Assembly (NCBI GenBank): GCA_028869255.1 | Contig: CP110972.1 | Location: 6,610,001-6,674,000, forward strand | Length of the DNA: 64,000 nt | Direction: 5' to 3' | Source: Pseudomonas poae | GTDB lineage: Bacteria; Pseudomonadota; Gammaproteobacteria; Pseudomonadales; Pseudomonadaceae | Shown here: piece by piece, positions 27,650 to 38,517 of the stretch | Position numbering within the stretch: position 1 is the stretch's first letter | How the letters are laid out: the number at the start of each line of letters is the position of its first letter | Made by a program: the position numbers and the translations under genes | The notes under the pieces: generated by a model | Told to the model about the DNA's origin: nothing | What the model saw: the letters and a program-made list of their open reading frames with translations, nothing else | The model's database searches: none

Positions 27650-28570
27650 TCAATGACAACCTGATGACGTCCACACCCGCTGGGCGCTGTGGTGCAGGAT
27701 GCCGTGGCGGCGGGCCAGGGCAGGGCGGTCCTTGCTGTAGCCGCCGCCGATCACGCCCATCACCGGGATATCACGGCCCAGGCAGTGGCGCATCACGCTT
27801 TCATCACGGGCGGCTACGCCTGCGTCTGTCAGCTTGAGGTAGCCGAGGGCGTCATCTTTATGCACATCGACGCCGGCGTCGTACAGCACCAGGTCGGGCT
27901 GATACAGCGGCAGCAGGTAGTTGAGGGCGTCGTCCACTACCTTGAGGTAGTCGGCATCGCCCATGCCCATGGGCAGCGGGATGTCCCAGTCGCTCTGGGC
28001 CTTGCGTGCCGGGAAGTTTTTTTCGCAGTGCAGCGACACGGTGATCGCGTCCGGTGTGTGGTGCAGGATGCGCGCAGTGCCGTCGCCCTGGTGCACGTCG
28101 CAGTCGAAGATCAGCACCCGGTTGACCCGGCCGCTGGCCAGCAGGTAGTGGCTGATTACCGCCAGGTCATTGAAGATGCAAAAGCCCGCCGGGTAATCGT
28201 AATGGGCGTGATGAGTGCCGCCCGCCAGGTGGCAGGCCAGGCCGTGTTCCAGCGCCTGCTCGGCCGCGAGGATCGAGCCGCCGACCGCCCGCACGGTGCG
28301 CCGCGCCAGCGCTTCGCTCCAGGGCAGGCCAAGGCGCCGTTGGTCTTCGCGGGACAACTCGCCGCTCATGTAGCGTTCGATATACCCAGGTTCATGGGCC
28401 AGGGCCAGAATCTCTGCGGGGCACAGGTCCGGGCGCAGCAATTGGCGGTCCTGGGTCAGGCCGCTGTCCACCAGGTGGTCACGCAACAGGCGGAACTTGT
28501 CCATGGGGAACCGGTGGTCCGCCGGGAACTCGGGGCTGTAGTCATCGTGGTAGATCAATGGCAAAGGCAT
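27650..28570 (-). CDS. Histone deacetylase-like (class II HDAC/acetoin utilisation) amidohydrolase
   Basis: A 306-residue zinc-dependent deacetylase of the arginase fold. It begins MPLPLIYHDDYSPEFPADHR. Catalytic motifs: GGTHHAHYDYPAGFCIFND (paired His, near 125), LIFDCDVHQGDGTA (Asp/His zinc ligands, near 165), DLVLYDAGVDVHKDDALG (second Asp ligand, near 240) and GVIGGGYSKD. Bacterial members deacetylate proteins, polyamines or acyl ligands; the substrate is not shown. I chose ATG 28570, where homology begins. A longer frame to 28966 overlaps the divergent GNAT gene and is rejected. Confidence 0.92.
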   Translation of the reverse strand: MPLPLIYHDDYSPEFPADHRFPMDKFRLLRDHLVDSGLTQDRQLLRPDLCPAEILALAHEPGYIERYMSGELSREDQRRLGLPWSEALARRTVRAVGGSILAAEQALEHGLACHLAGGTHHAHYDYPAGFCIFNDLAVISHYLLASGRVNRVLIFDCDVHQGDGTARILHHTPDAITVSLHCEKNFPARKAQSDWDIPLPMGMGDADYLKVVDDALNYLLPLYQPDLVLYDAGVDVHKDDALGYLKLTDAGVAARDESVMRHCLGRDIPVMGVIGGGYSKDRPALARRHGILHHSAQRVWTSSGCH

Positions 28571-28651
28571 GGGATTTTCTTGCGGGAACCTGCGACGGAT
28601 CTTAACAGCGCTGTACACTCGCGCACACGCATACGGCAAGGGAGGGGACCC

Positions 28652-29221
28652 ATGGAGCCGATACTTGAATTGGAAAGCGCACGCTTGGTGCTGCGTCAAT
28701 GGCGCGACACTGACTTGGCGGGTTTTGCCGCCATGTGCGCCGACCCGCAGGTGATGCGCTATTTCCCGGCCAAATTGAGCCACCTGGAAAGCGCCGCCTT
28801 GATTGGGCGGATTCGCGGGCATTTTGCCGAATACGGCTTTGGCTTCTGGGCCTTGCAGCGCAAGGACACCGGTGAATTTATCGGCCTGACCGGGCTGCAA
28901 AATGTCAGCTTTGAAGCAGGCTTTACCCCTGCGGTGGAAATCGGCTGGCGCCTGGCCCGCGAGCATTGGGGCCTGGGCTATGCCAGCGAGGCGGCCTGGA
29001 CCGCACTGCGTTGCGGCTTCGACCGTTTGCAGCTGGATGAAATTGTGGCGTTCACCACTGAAGCCAATCTGCCATCACAAAAAGTCATGCAGGCCATCGG
29101 TATGCATTACGATCCCCAGGCAGATTTTGAACACCCCAAGGTCGCAGCCGATGACCCGCTGCGCCCTCACGTTTTGTACCGCATCACCCGCGCCCAATGG
29201 TTGGACACGCTGCACGGATAA
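28652..29221 (+). CDS. GNAT family N-acetyltransferase (RimJ/RimL-like)
   Basis: A 189-residue acetyltransferase of the Acetyltransf_3 group: LESARLVLRQWRDTDLAGFA at the N-terminus, GFGFWALQRKDTGEFIGLTG, EIGWRLAREHWGLGYASEAA with the acetyl-CoA loop near residue 110, and LPSQKVMQAIGM near 145. Relatives acetylate ribosomal proteins or small amines. GGAGGGG lies 5 bases before the ATG. It is divergent from an HDAC-like gene, with 81 bp between starts, and about 40 bp upstream of tesB. Confidence 0.92.
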   Translation: MEPILELESARLVLRQWRDTDLAGFAAMCADPQVMRYFPAKLSHLESAALIGRIRGHFAEYGFGFWALQRKDTGEFIGLTGLQNVSFEAGFTPAVEIGWRLAREHWGLGYASEAAWTALRCGFDRLQLDEIVAFTTEANLPSQKVMQAIGMHYDPQADFEHPKVAADDPLRPHVLYRITRAQWLDTLHG

Positions 29222-29262
29222 GCAGCCCGGAATGCCCTCTTGTATGTAGTAGGAGTTGCTCT

Positions 29263-30132
29263 ATGAGCCAAGTATTGGAAGATCTGGTGGACTTGCTGAC
29301 CCTGGAGCCGATTGAGGAAAACCTCTTTCGCGGCCGCAGCCAGGACCTGGGTTTTCGTCAGCTGTTCGGCGGCCAGGTGCTCGGCCAGTCGTTGTCGGCT
29401 GCCAGCCAGACCGTAGAAGAAGCCCGGCACGTGCATTCCCTGCATGGTTATTTCCTGCGTCCCGGCGATGCCGCCTTGCCGGTGGTGTATTCGGTGGACC
29501 GTGTGCGTGACGGCGGCAGTTTCAGCACCCGTCGGGTTACGGCCATCCAGAAGGGCCACCCGATCTTCACCTGCACCACGTCGTTCCAATATGACGAAGA
29601 AGGCTTCGAGCACCAGACCACCATGCCCGTGGTGGTTGGTCCGGAGAACCTGCCGTCGGAGCTGGAACTGACCCAGCAGCGCGCGCACCTGATTCCCGAG
29701 CATATGCGCGACAAGCTGCTGTGCCCCAAGCCGATCGAAGTACGCCCGGTGACCGAGAAAGACCCGTTCAACCCGCAGCCGTCCGACCCGGTCAGGTACG
29801 TGTGGTTTCGTGCCGACGGCGCCCTGGCCGATACGCCGGCGCTGCATAAATACCTGTTGGCCTATGCTTCGGACTTTGGCTTGCTGACCACCTCGATGCT
29901 GCCCCATGGCAAGAGCGTGTGGCAGAAAGACATGCAGGTCGCCAGCCTCGACCACGCGCTGTGGTTCCACGCCGACCTGCGTGCCGATGACTGGTTGCTC
30001 TACGCCATGGACAGTCCGTGGGCCGGCAATTCCCGCGGGTTCTCCCGTGGCAGCGTGTACAACCGCGCCGGGCAACTGGTGGCCTCGGTGACCCAGGAAG
30101 GGTTGATTCGCCATCGCAAGGACTGGGCATGA
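29263..30132 (+). CDS. tesB: Acyl-CoA thioesterase II
   Basis: Double hot-dog thioesterase of 289 residues that hydrolyses medium- and long-chain acyl-CoA. It begins MSQVLEDLVDLLTLEPIEEN. Features: FGGQVLGQSLSAASQTV near 38, HSLHGYFLRPGD near 58, DGGSFSTRRVTAIQKG near 80, the second domain with LAYASDFGLLTTSMLP, and HALWFHADLRADDWLLYAMDSP near 240-260. TAGGAG precedes ATG 29263. It overlaps the following HAD gene by 4 bases (ATGA). Confidence 0.95.
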   Translation: MSQVLEDLVDLLTLEPIEENLFRGRSQDLGFRQLFGGQVLGQSLSAASQTVEEARHVHSLHGYFLRPGDAALPVVYSVDRVRDGGSFSTRRVTAIQKGHPIFTCTTSFQYDEEGFEHQTTMPVVVGPENLPSELELTQQRAHLIPEHMRDKLLCPKPIEVRPVTEKDPFNPQPSDPVRYVWFRADGALADTPALHKYLLAYASDFGLLTTSMLPHGKSVWQKDMQVASLDHALWFHADLRADDWLLYAMDSPWAGNSRGFSRGSVYNRAGQLVASVTQEGLIRHRKDWA

Positions 30133-30716
30133 GCCTCACGGACGTTAAGCACTGGGTGTTCGACATGGACGGCACCCTCACGGTGGCGGTGCATGATTTT
30201 GCCGCTATTCGCGTGGCGCTGGAGATTCCACCCGAAGACGACATCCTCACCCACATCGGCGCCTTGCCGACGGAGGTTGCGGCGGCCAAACACGCCTGGT
30301 TGCTGGAGCATGAGCGCGAGCTGGCGCTGGGTTCCGTCGCGGCAGAGGGTGCGGTGGAGTTGGTGCGCGAGCTGGCCGGGCGCGGTTATCGCCTGGGCAT
30401 TTTGACCCGCAATGCGCGGGAGCTGGCGCATATCACCCTGCAGGCGATTGGGCTGGCGGACTGCTTTGCCACAGAAGATGTGCTGGGGCGCGACGATGCG
30501 CCGCCCAAGCCCGACCCGGGTGGTTTGCTGAAACTGGCGGCTGCCTGGCGCGTGGCGCCCAGCGAGATGGTGATGGTGGGGGATTACCGCTTTGACCTGG
30601 ATTGCGGTCGGGCGGCGGGGGCCCGGACGGTGTTGGTGAACCTGCCGGAGAACCCGTGGCCGGAGTTGGCGGATTGGCATGCTGAAGATTGCGCGGCGCT
30701 GCGCCGGATGATCTAG
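30129..30716 (+). CDS. HAD-superfamily (subfamily IA) phosphatase
   Basis: A 195-residue hydrolase with motif I VFDMDGTLT (nucleophile Asp near 11), motif II ILTRNARE near 101, lysine motif PPKPDPGGLLKLA near 133 and motif IV MVGDYRFDLDCGRAAGA near 155. Similar proteins act on phosphoglycolate or other small phosphates; which one is not clear. It is translationally coupled to tesB by a 4-base overlap. The gene ends 17 bases before a REP-derived palindrome. Confidence 0.9.
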   Translation: MSLTDVKHWVFDMDGTLTVAVHDFAAIRVALEIPPEDDILTHIGALPTEVAAAKHAWLLEHERELALGSVAAEGAVELVRELAGRGYRLGILTRNARELAHITLQAIGLADCFATEDVLGRDDAPPKPDPGGLLKLAAAWRVAPSEMVMVGDYRFDLDCGRAAGARTVLVNLPENPWPELADWHAEDCAALRRMI

Positions 30717-30733
30717 CCCAGGCACTGAAGCTC

Positions 30734-30767
30734 AAATGTGGGAGCTGGCAAGCCAGCTCCCACATTT
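30734..30767. repeat. Perfect 16-bp REP-derived palindrome, possibly a terminator
   Basis: AAATGTGGGAGCTGGC and GCCAGCTCCCACATTT are separated by two bases (AA). It looks like a REP doublet with its centre deleted. It sits between convergent genes (HAD phosphatase and the secreted hydrolase) and would form a strong hairpin in either transcript, though no long T-run follows. Confidence 0.8.
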
Positions 30768-30787
30768 TGATCGGGTTTGTGCAGGGA

Positions 30788-31774
30788 TTACTTCCCGAAC
30801 AGTACCTTCTCGCCTTCAGGCGAAGTAAACATCCCATCCCCGTTATGCCCAACCCCCGGCACGTCTACCAGCTTATGGCCCAGCTGCGGATGACGCTGCT
30901 TGAGGTAGTCAAAATAGTTGTGCCCGCGAATCAGGCGATACGCGCCCTGGGTCTCGGCTGCGCAGCTTTTGTCCAGCGCCGGGTGGTTCGGGTCGGTGTC
31001 TTGCTGGCCCAGCAGGTAGGTGATGTTGCGTGATACATAAGCCTGCTCAAGCTGCTCGGCGCTCTGGCCCTTGGCGTAGGCCGGCAGATTTTGCATGCCG
31101 TATTTCCAGTCGTTGAAGCCGGGGCAACTGGCGGTGTCGAACTTCACCGGGCGCTGGGGGCTGAAGTACGCGTAGGACGATGGGTTGGCCACCACATAGC
31201 GCAGGCTGATGCCTTCGGTTTGCAGCATCGGGTGGTCGTGGCCGGTGAGGGCGAAACGCTGCACTACCTGGCCACCACCGGAGTGCCCGGCGACCACGAT
31301 TTCTTTCAGCGCCGGGAACAGTTTGCGGTTGCCCAGGTGCTTGATGATCTGGTCCAGAGCACCGTAGGAACTGACCTGGCCGGGGCCGATGGAGGGCTCG
31401 CCGGCCATCCAGTCATCGGCTTTCCAGCGCAGCAGTTGGTTGTCCAGGTGGTCGCGTTTTACGTCCGATTCGTCGAGAAATTGCGGCGCAATGACCAGGG
31501 TGCTGCCACCCACCCCGGCGTCTTCAGCAGCGTGCTCGCCACTTTCCAGGTAGGTCATCGCATTGCGCAGGCGGCCATGCACGATGATCAATGCGCGCGT
31601 GACCTGCGGCAGCGGCTGGCGCCAATCCTGGCTCAGGCCCAGGCTGAGGTCACCGGCATCCAGGTGAAAACGATCGGGGCTGACCACCTTGACGCCATGT
31701 TCTTTCTCGGCCGCCCAGGTGGTGGTGGAACAGGTAATCAACACGCCCAACAGCAATCCCAATCGTTTATTCAT
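30788..31774 (-). CDS. Exported alpha/beta hydrolase-fold protein
   Basis: A 328-residue protein with a signal peptide (MNKRLGLLLGVLITCSTTTW, cleavage after TWA). It has a serine-hydrolase nucleophile elbow VVAGHSGGGQVVQRF near residue 165, ALIIVHGRLRNAMTYLE near 62 as oxyanion region, a probable acid near LLGQQDTDPNHPALD and a C-terminal VPGVGHNGDGMF histidine. It resembles secreted esterase-like proteins of pseudomonads; the substrate is unknown. Its ATG abuts the stop of the YpfJ gene, so they are probably co-transcribed. Confidence 0.85.
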   Translation of the reverse strand: MNKRLGLLLGVLITCSTTTWAAEKEHGVKVVSPDRFHLDAGDLSLGLSQDWRQPLPQVTRALIIVHGRLRNAMTYLESGEHAAEDAGVGGSTLVIAPQFLDESDVKRDHLDNQLLRWKADDWMAGEPSIGPGQVSSYGALDQIIKHLGNRKLFPALKEIVVAGHSGGGQVVQRFALTGHDHPMLQTEGISLRYVVANPSSYAYFSPQRPVKFDTASCPGFNDWKYGMQNLPAYAKGQSAEQLEQAYVSRNITYLLGQQDTDPNHPALDKSCAAETQGAYRLIRGHNYFDYLKQRHPQLGHKLVDVPGVGHNGDGMFTSPEGEKVLFGK

Positions 31775-32656
31775 TTAAAGACTCTTGGCGGTAAAAGTGT
31801 CGCATTGAGTGATCTGGCCCTGGGCGAAGCCGGTCTTGAACCAGCGAACCCGCTGCGCCGAGGTGCCGTGGGTAAACGAGTCCGGCACGACGCGCCCCTG
31901 ACCCTGTTGCTGCAACCGGTCATCGCCAATGGCGTTGGCCGCATTCAGTGCTTCTTCTATGTCGCCGGGCTCCAGCCAGTTCAGGCGTTTTTGCGCCCGG
32001 TTGGCCCAGACCCCGGCGAAGCAATCGGCTTGCAGTTCCTGGCGTACCAACAGGCCGCCGTCGCCTTGCATCTGCCGGCCTTGCTGGCGTGCGGCCTGGA
32101 TCTTGGCCGAGATGCCGAGCAGCGTCTGCACGTGGTGCCCGACTTCGTGGGCGATCACGTAGGCCTGGGCGAAGTCGCCGGCGGCCTTGAAGCGTTGGGA
32201 CATTTCCCGGAAGAAATCCAGGTCCAGGTACACCTGCTGGTCGGCGGGGCAATAGAACGGGCCGCTGGCCGAGGTCGCGCCACCGCAGGCGGAATTCACC
32301 CGGCCACGGAACAGGATCAGTTTCGGGTTTTTGTAGGCCAACCCGTTTTCCTGGAACACCTGGCCCCAGGTGTCTTCGGTATCGCCCAGCACAGCCCGAA
32401 CAAAATCGGCCTGCTCATCATTGGCCGGCGGCGCCTGGCGCGATTGCGTGCTGACCGAGGGCGCTTGCTCCATCTGGCCGGTCAATTGGCCGAGGATCTG
32501 CAGCGGGTCCTGGCCGGTCAGCCAGCCGATGCCGACAATCAGCACAATCGCCGTGAGGCTCAGGCCCTTGCCGCCACCAAAGCGCATGCCGCCACCACCG
32601 CTGTCATCGCGGGCATCCACCACGTTGTCGCTGCGTCGGCCTTTTTTCCATAGCAT
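31775..32656 (-). CDS. YpfJ/KPN_02809 family neutral zinc metallopeptidase
   Basis: A 293-residue membrane-anchored protein. A short cytoplasmic start (MLWKKGRRSDNVVDARDDSG) precedes a transmembrane helix (LSLTAIVLIVGIGWLTG, about 33-50). A periplasmic domain follows with the zinc motif AYVIAHEVGHHVQTLLG near residue 167 and LQADCFAGVWANRAQ near 210, whose acidic residues could complete the site. The length is normal for the family, whose substrate is not known. It is followed directly by the secreted hydrolase gene. Confidence 0.9.
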   Translation of the reverse strand: MLWKKGRRSDNVVDARDDSGGGGMRFGGGKGLSLTAIVLIVGIGWLTGQDPLQILGQLTGQMEQAPSVSTQSRQAPPANDEQADFVRAVLGDTEDTWGQVFQENGLAYKNPKLILFRGRVNSACGGATSASGPFYCPADQQVYLDLDFFREMSQRFKAAGDFAQAYVIAHEVGHHVQTLLGISAKIQAARQQGRQMQGDGGLLVRQELQADCFAGVWANRAQKRLNWLEPGDIEEALNAANAIGDDRLQQQGQGRVVPDSFTHGTSAQRVRWFKTGFAQGQITQCDTFTAKSL

Positions 32657-32699
32657 GTGGGCAATCCTCTCGTGTTCTTACCGTAATGGAGTATGGACG

Positions 32700-33116
32700 T
32701 TAATCGCGGCAGTAACCTTCGCCGGTATCGACGATCAGGCAGTCCTTTTTATCCGCCAGCCATTTCAAGCCGGTGGCTTCCCCATCGCCGGCGCGCAGCA
32801 GTTGCGGGCCGTCCGGGCGGGTGAAGGTGATGCCTTCTTCGTTGGCTTCACCCTGGAAGGTGCCGGAGTCATCGGCATCGAGGCCGTATTGCATGGTTAG
32901 AAGGTAGTGGCCACGGCCGATGCTGTCGTCCTTGGCGATGGTCAGGTGCAAACCCTCTACGCCAATCCATTTACCGACCCATTTATCGGTGGGCGGGGTT
33001 TCGGGCACCAGGGTGGCCTGTACGGAAGGCGGCGCGGGTTTTGGTGCGTCCTTGGGCTCCTGGTTACAGGCGGTCAGCAGCACAAGGGCAGAGAGAACAA
33101 AGAAGGTTTTTTTCAT
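32700..33116 (-). CDS. Small lipoprotein of unknown function
   Basis: A 138-residue lipoprotein: MKKTFFVLSALVLLTACNQ has a clear lipobox LTAC (Cys17), then a proline-rich linker (KDAPKPAPPSVQ). A compact domain follows with DKWVGKWIGVEGLHLTIAKD, GHYLLTMQYGLD and a C-terminal cysteine pair (KDCLIVDTGEGYCRD) that may form a disulfide. I do not recognise the domain; WxGxW-type small beta proteins look similar. It lies just upstream of the metallopeptidase gene on the same strand. Confidence 0.8.
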   Translation of the reverse strand: MKKTFFVLSALVLLTACNQEPKDAPKPAPPSVQATLVPETPPTDKWVGKWIGVEGLHLTIAKDDSIGRGHYLLTMQYGLDADDSGTFQGEANEEGITFTRPDGPQLLRAGDGEATGLKWLADKKDCLIVDTGEGYCRD

Positions 33117-33308
33117 AGCGGCAGGGCCTTGGTCAAAAAGTGTGCAACGCGGGGGCTAAGGTGCTGCGTTGGACTCGAATCCCGTGATTTAGTGCGCTGT
33201 TCGCACGGTGTTTGGTTATGCTCTTGGGGCAGACGCATGCCCGGCTGCTAGATTACCGGGTTGAGTGCTACCTCGTTCAGCGTTCGGCGCGCCACGCAAG
33301 AGAATTCC

Positions 33309-34186
33309 ATGACTGTCAGCACCCCCTTTCCGGCGTCAACCATACTTTCAAGGGCATCCTGCTGATTGTGCTGGCGACGTTCCTGTTCTCCAGCCATGAC
33401 GCCTTGTCCAAATACCTGGCCGGGTTCTACCCGATCGTGATGGTGGTGTGGGCGCGGTACGTGGTGCATACCTTGCTGATGGCGGGGATTTTCCTGCCGC
33501 AATCGGGGTTGCGTGTGTTGCGCAGCAAGCGGCCCGGCATGCAGGTGATACGGGCGTTGTGCCTGCTGGGCACCAGCCTGTTTTTTACCACTGCGCTGCA
33601 TTACATCCCTCTGGCTGAGGCCACGGCGGTGAACTTTCTTACGCCGATTCTGGTGACGGCGCTGTCGGTGCCGCTGCTCGGTGAGCACGTGACACGCGGT
33701 CAATGGCTGGCGGTGATCTGCGGGTTCATCGGCGTAATCATCATCATCCACCCCGGCGGTGAGCTATTCACCCCGGCAGTGCTGCTGCCGCTGTGTTCGG
33801 CGCTGTTCTTCTGCTTCTACCAACTGCTCACGCGCATCCTCAGCCGATACGACACCCCCACCACCAGCAACTTTTTCGCGGGGCTGTGTAATACCTTGGT
33901 GATGAGCGCGTTGGTGCCGTTCTTCTGGCAGGTTCCTACGCTATGGCACGGCGTGCTGATGCTGGCCTTGGGTGCGTGCGGGATGACCGCGCACTTTATG
34001 CTGACCCAGGCGTTCCGCTTTGCGGCGCCGGCCTTGCTGGCGCCGTTCGGCTATTGCCAGATAGTGTTTGCGGGGTTGTTGGGCTGGCTGGTGTTCAACC
34101 ATACCCCCGATGTGACCACGGTGGTCGGCATCGGGGTGATCTGCATGAGCGGGCTGGCCGCTGCCTGGCAGCAGCGGCGTCGGTAA
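33309..34186 (+). CDS. DMT/EamA family transporter with an apparent one-base deletion near its start
   Basis: A ten-helix permease of about 292 residues: NHTFKGILLIVLATFLFSSH at the N-terminus, FFTTALHYIPLAEATAVNFL (EamA repeat 1), GVIIIIHPGGELFTP and AFRFAAPALLAPFGYCQIVF (repeat 2). The best start is ATG 33309 with AAGAGAATTCC before it, but that frame ends after 18 codons. The rest is open in another frame, which upstream has only an unsupported ATG at 33212. Adding one C to the C5 run at 33322-33326 gives MTVSTPLSGVNHTFKGILL and joins them. The substrate is unknown. Confidence 0.82.
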
Positions 34187-34187
34187 A

Positions 34188-35522
34188 TTACACGTCTACC
34201 GTAGGAATCTTGCGCGGCGCCATGAAGTACATCCAGGTCAGCGCAATGAAGTACATCGCGGGGATCAAGGTGAACAACACGGTGTAGTTGTTGTTGGTCA
34301 CCGTGAGGATATGCCCGACGATCTGGGTCATGAACATGCCGCCGATGGCTGCGCACATCCCGCCGAAGCCGAACACCGTGCTCATCATGTGCTTGGGCGT
34401 GTAGTCCATCACCAGGCTCCAGATATTGGCGGTCCAGGCCTGGTGCGCGCCGATGGCCAGGGAGATGGCAAACACCGCGACCCACAGCTGGCTGGAGCCG
34501 GCCGCCATGATCACGCCGACGATGCAGCAGGCGAACAGCAGCATCGACAGCAAACGCGCCTTGATCGAGTTCATCCCGCGGCCGATCAGGAACGACGACA
34601 GAATCCCCCCACCCACACTGCCGAAGTCGGCTGTCAGATAGATGATGATCAGCGGAATGCCCATTTGGGTCACGTTGATACCCAGGTTGTATTGCTGGTT
34701 CAGAAAGGGCGGCAGCCAGTACAGGTAGAACCAGAACACCGGCGCGGTCAGCGAGTAGGCGAGGGCGAAGGCCCAGGTGCCGCGCATGCGCAGAATGCGG
34801 CTGAACGGTACGCGGGGTTGTTCCGGCTCGACTTCCTGTTGCACGTAGTCCAGTTCGGATTGTTTAACGGTGGGGTGGTCTTCCGGGTTGTAGTACTTCA
34901 GGCCCCAGAACAGCAGCCAGATACCGCCCAGCGCGGACATGCACAGGAACGCCGCCTGCCAGCCCCACACATGCAGGATCAACGGCAACAGCATCGGCGT
35001 CATCATCGCGCCGACGTTGGTACCGGCGTTGAAGATACCGGTGGCTACCGCACGCTCGCCGGCGGGGAACCACAGGCGGGTGGTCTTGACGCAGGCCGGG
35101 TAGTTGGCGGCCTCGGTCAACCCGAGGATAAAGCGGCACACCATAAAGCCGACTGCCGAGGTGGCCAGTCCGTGGGCGCCGGTTGCCAGGCTCCACAGCA
35201 GCACCGCGCAGAAGAACACGCGCTTCACGCCGATCCGGTCGATCAGGCGGCCTTGCAGCACAAAGCCGATGGCGTAGCCGACCTGGAACCAGAAGTTGAT
35301 GTTGGCGTAGTCCATCGCCGTCCAGCTCATCTCTTTGGCGAGGATCGGCTGCATCACGCCTAACGCGGCGCGATCGATGTAGTTGAGGGTGGTTGCGAAG
35401 AACACCAGGGCCAGCATGCCCCAGCGAGTTTTACCCACGGCCAGGGCGCCGCGAATTTTGCTGCCGATACCGGCATGCGGGGTGCCCGGGCGCGCGGCCA
35501 GGACGGAGTTTTGCGAAGGCAT
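34188..35522 (-). CDS. MFS transporter, anion:cation symporter type, likely for quinate/shikimate
   Basis: A 444-residue, twelve-helix permease of the ACS (GudP/ExuT-like) group: FFATTLNYIDRAALGVMQPI near residue 40, FWFQVGYAIGFVLQGRLIDR, GLTEAANYPACVKTTRLWFP and GERAVATGIFNAGTNVGAMM. I chose ATG 35522 (MPSQNSVLAARPG); the open frame extends 290 codons upstream without support. It is divergent from quiC across an intergenic region with a PcaR-like box. Quinate, shikimate or dehydroshikimate is the likely substrate from context; the sequence alone does not show it. Confidence 0.87.
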   Translation of the reverse strand: MPSQNSVLAARPGTPHAGIGSKIRGALAVGKTRWGMLALVFFATTLNYIDRAALGVMQPILAKEMSWTAMDYANINFWFQVGYAIGFVLQGRLIDRIGVKRVFFCAVLLWSLATGAHGLATSAVGFMVCRFILGLTEAANYPACVKTTRLWFPAGERAVATGIFNAGTNVGAMMTPMLLPLILHVWGWQAAFLCMSALGGIWLLFWGLKYYNPEDHPTVKQSELDYVQQEVEPEQPRVPFSRILRMRGTWAFALAYSLTAPVFWFYLYWLPPFLNQQYNLGINVTQMGIPLIIIYLTADFGSVGGGILSSFLIGRGMNSIKARLLSMLLFACCIVGVIMAAGSSQLWVAVFAISLAIGAHQAWTANIWSLVMDYTPKHMMSTVFGFGGMCAAIGGMFMTQIVGHILTVTNNNYTVLFTLIPAMYFIALTWMYFMAPRKIPTVDV

Positions 35523-35641
35523 GAGGTCGTACCCGTTTTTTGAAATTTTTATGGTGTGTTCTGGGTCTTCTTTTCGGGTGTAGCTACGGAATCGATGGTG
35601 CGCAGTGCTTAAAAAATCGTCAATTCGCCAACGGCCATTGT

Positions 35642-35656
35642 GTTCGATAATCGCAC
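35642..35656. promoter_or_regulatory. PcaR-like operator between MFS and quiC
   Basis: GTTCGATAATCGCAC, which equals the 15-bp PcaR site of P. putida pca promoters as I remember it. It is an imperfect palindrome about AT. It lies 98 bases before the quiC start and 120 before the MFS start. A second copy is at 39896-39910. Confidence 0.65.
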
Positions 35657-35753
35657 TGAAAACTAACCGGTTCGTACATTTCAATTGCTGTGAACAGTTT
35701 AGCGGCCAATAATTTGCCGTAAATAAGACAGACCTCAAAACCGGGAGTCGCCC

Positions 35754-37655
<1,902 letters not shown>

Positions 37656-37732
37656 CCGCGGGCCAGGTGCTTCCTTCGGGGAGCGCCGCGGCCCATAATC
37701 ACCGCCTGCATAACAATGGCCGTGAGCGCACC

Positions 37733-38398
37733 ATGACCTCGAGTCCCGAACTCCCCGCAGTGTCAGAAGCACCGCGCAAGAGTCGTAAGAACAACCCGGA
37801 AAAGACCCGCGAAAACATCCTCCAGGAAGCTGTCGTCGAGTTTGTTCAGCAGGGCCTGTCCGGGGCTCGCGTGGATGCGATCGCCGAGCGCATCCACACC
37901 TCCAAACGCATGATCTATTACTACTTCGGCAGCAAGGAGCAGTTGTACGTCGAGGTGCTGGAGAAGCTCTACGGCGATATCCGCAACACCGAAACCCGCA
38001 TGAACCTCACCGCCCTGGAACCGCGTGAAGCGATCCGCCGGCTGGTGGAATTCACCTTTGATCACCACGATCAGAATGTGGACTTCGTGCGCATCGTCAG
38101 CATCGAAAATATCCACAACGCCGAATACGTGAAACGCTCGGATTCGATCAAGGCAATGAACAGCAATATCCTCGAAGCACTGGGCGCGACCTTGCGCCGG
38201 GGGGCCGAGATGGGGTTGTTTCGTGAAGGGCTGGAGCCGCTGGACGTGCACCTGCTGATCAACTCATTCAGCTTTTACCGGGTGTCCAACCGCCATACGT
38301 TCAGTGAGATTTTTCAGATCGAGCTGTCGGATGAGGCAGTTAAACAGCGGCATCGGGAAATGATTTGTGAGTCGGTGATGCGCTACCTGCAAGCTTGA
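37733..38398 (+). CDS. TetR/AcrR family transcriptional regulator
   Basis: A 221-residue repressor: HTH near residues 24-68 (KTRENILQEAVVEFVQQGLS, then GARVDAIAERIHTSKRMIYY and YFGSKEQLY), and an all-helical ligand domain containing FVRIVSIENIHNAEYVKRSD. It resembles regulators of aromatic and quinate pathways. It lies 77 bp after quiC on the same strand and probably controls this island. A REP doublet follows it. I chose ATG 37733 (MTSSPELPAVSEAP); a longer in-frame start at 37652 overlaps the quiC end. Confidence 0.9.
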   Translation: MTSSPELPAVSEAPRKSRKNNPEKTRENILQEAVVEFVQQGLSGARVDAIAERIHTSKRMIYYYFGSKEQLYVEVLEKLYGDIRNTETRMNLTALEPREAIRRLVEFTFDHHDQNVDFVRIVSIENIHNAEYVKRSDSIKAMNSNILEALGATLRRGAEMGLFREGLEPLDVHLLINSFSFYRVSNRHTFSEIFQIELSDEAVKQRHREMICESVMRYLQA

Positions 38399-38432
38399 GC
38401 CCAGACTGTTCTGAGGGGGTAAATGCAATCAA

Positions 38433-38504
38433 TGTGGGAGCCGGGCTTGCCCGCGATAGCAGTGCTGGCTGACCCACCGCCATCGCAGGCAAGCCAGCTC
38501 CCAC
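38433..38504. repeat. REP doublet (GTGGGAGCCGGGCTTGCCCGCGAT type)
   Basis: TGTGGGAGCCGGGCTTGCCC at the left and CAGGCAAGCCAGCTCCCACC at the right, with GTGCTGGCTGACCCACCGCC between. The arms are not fully matched. It lies between convergent TetR and aroE-like genes. Confidence 0.8.
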
Positions 38505-38517
38505 CTTCTTCAGTGAG

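Noticed and set aside
33160..33200. tRNA-like GGACTCGAATCCCG segment
   Set aside because: The T-arm-like sequence has no matching acceptor or anticodon arms and no CCA end; not a tRNA.
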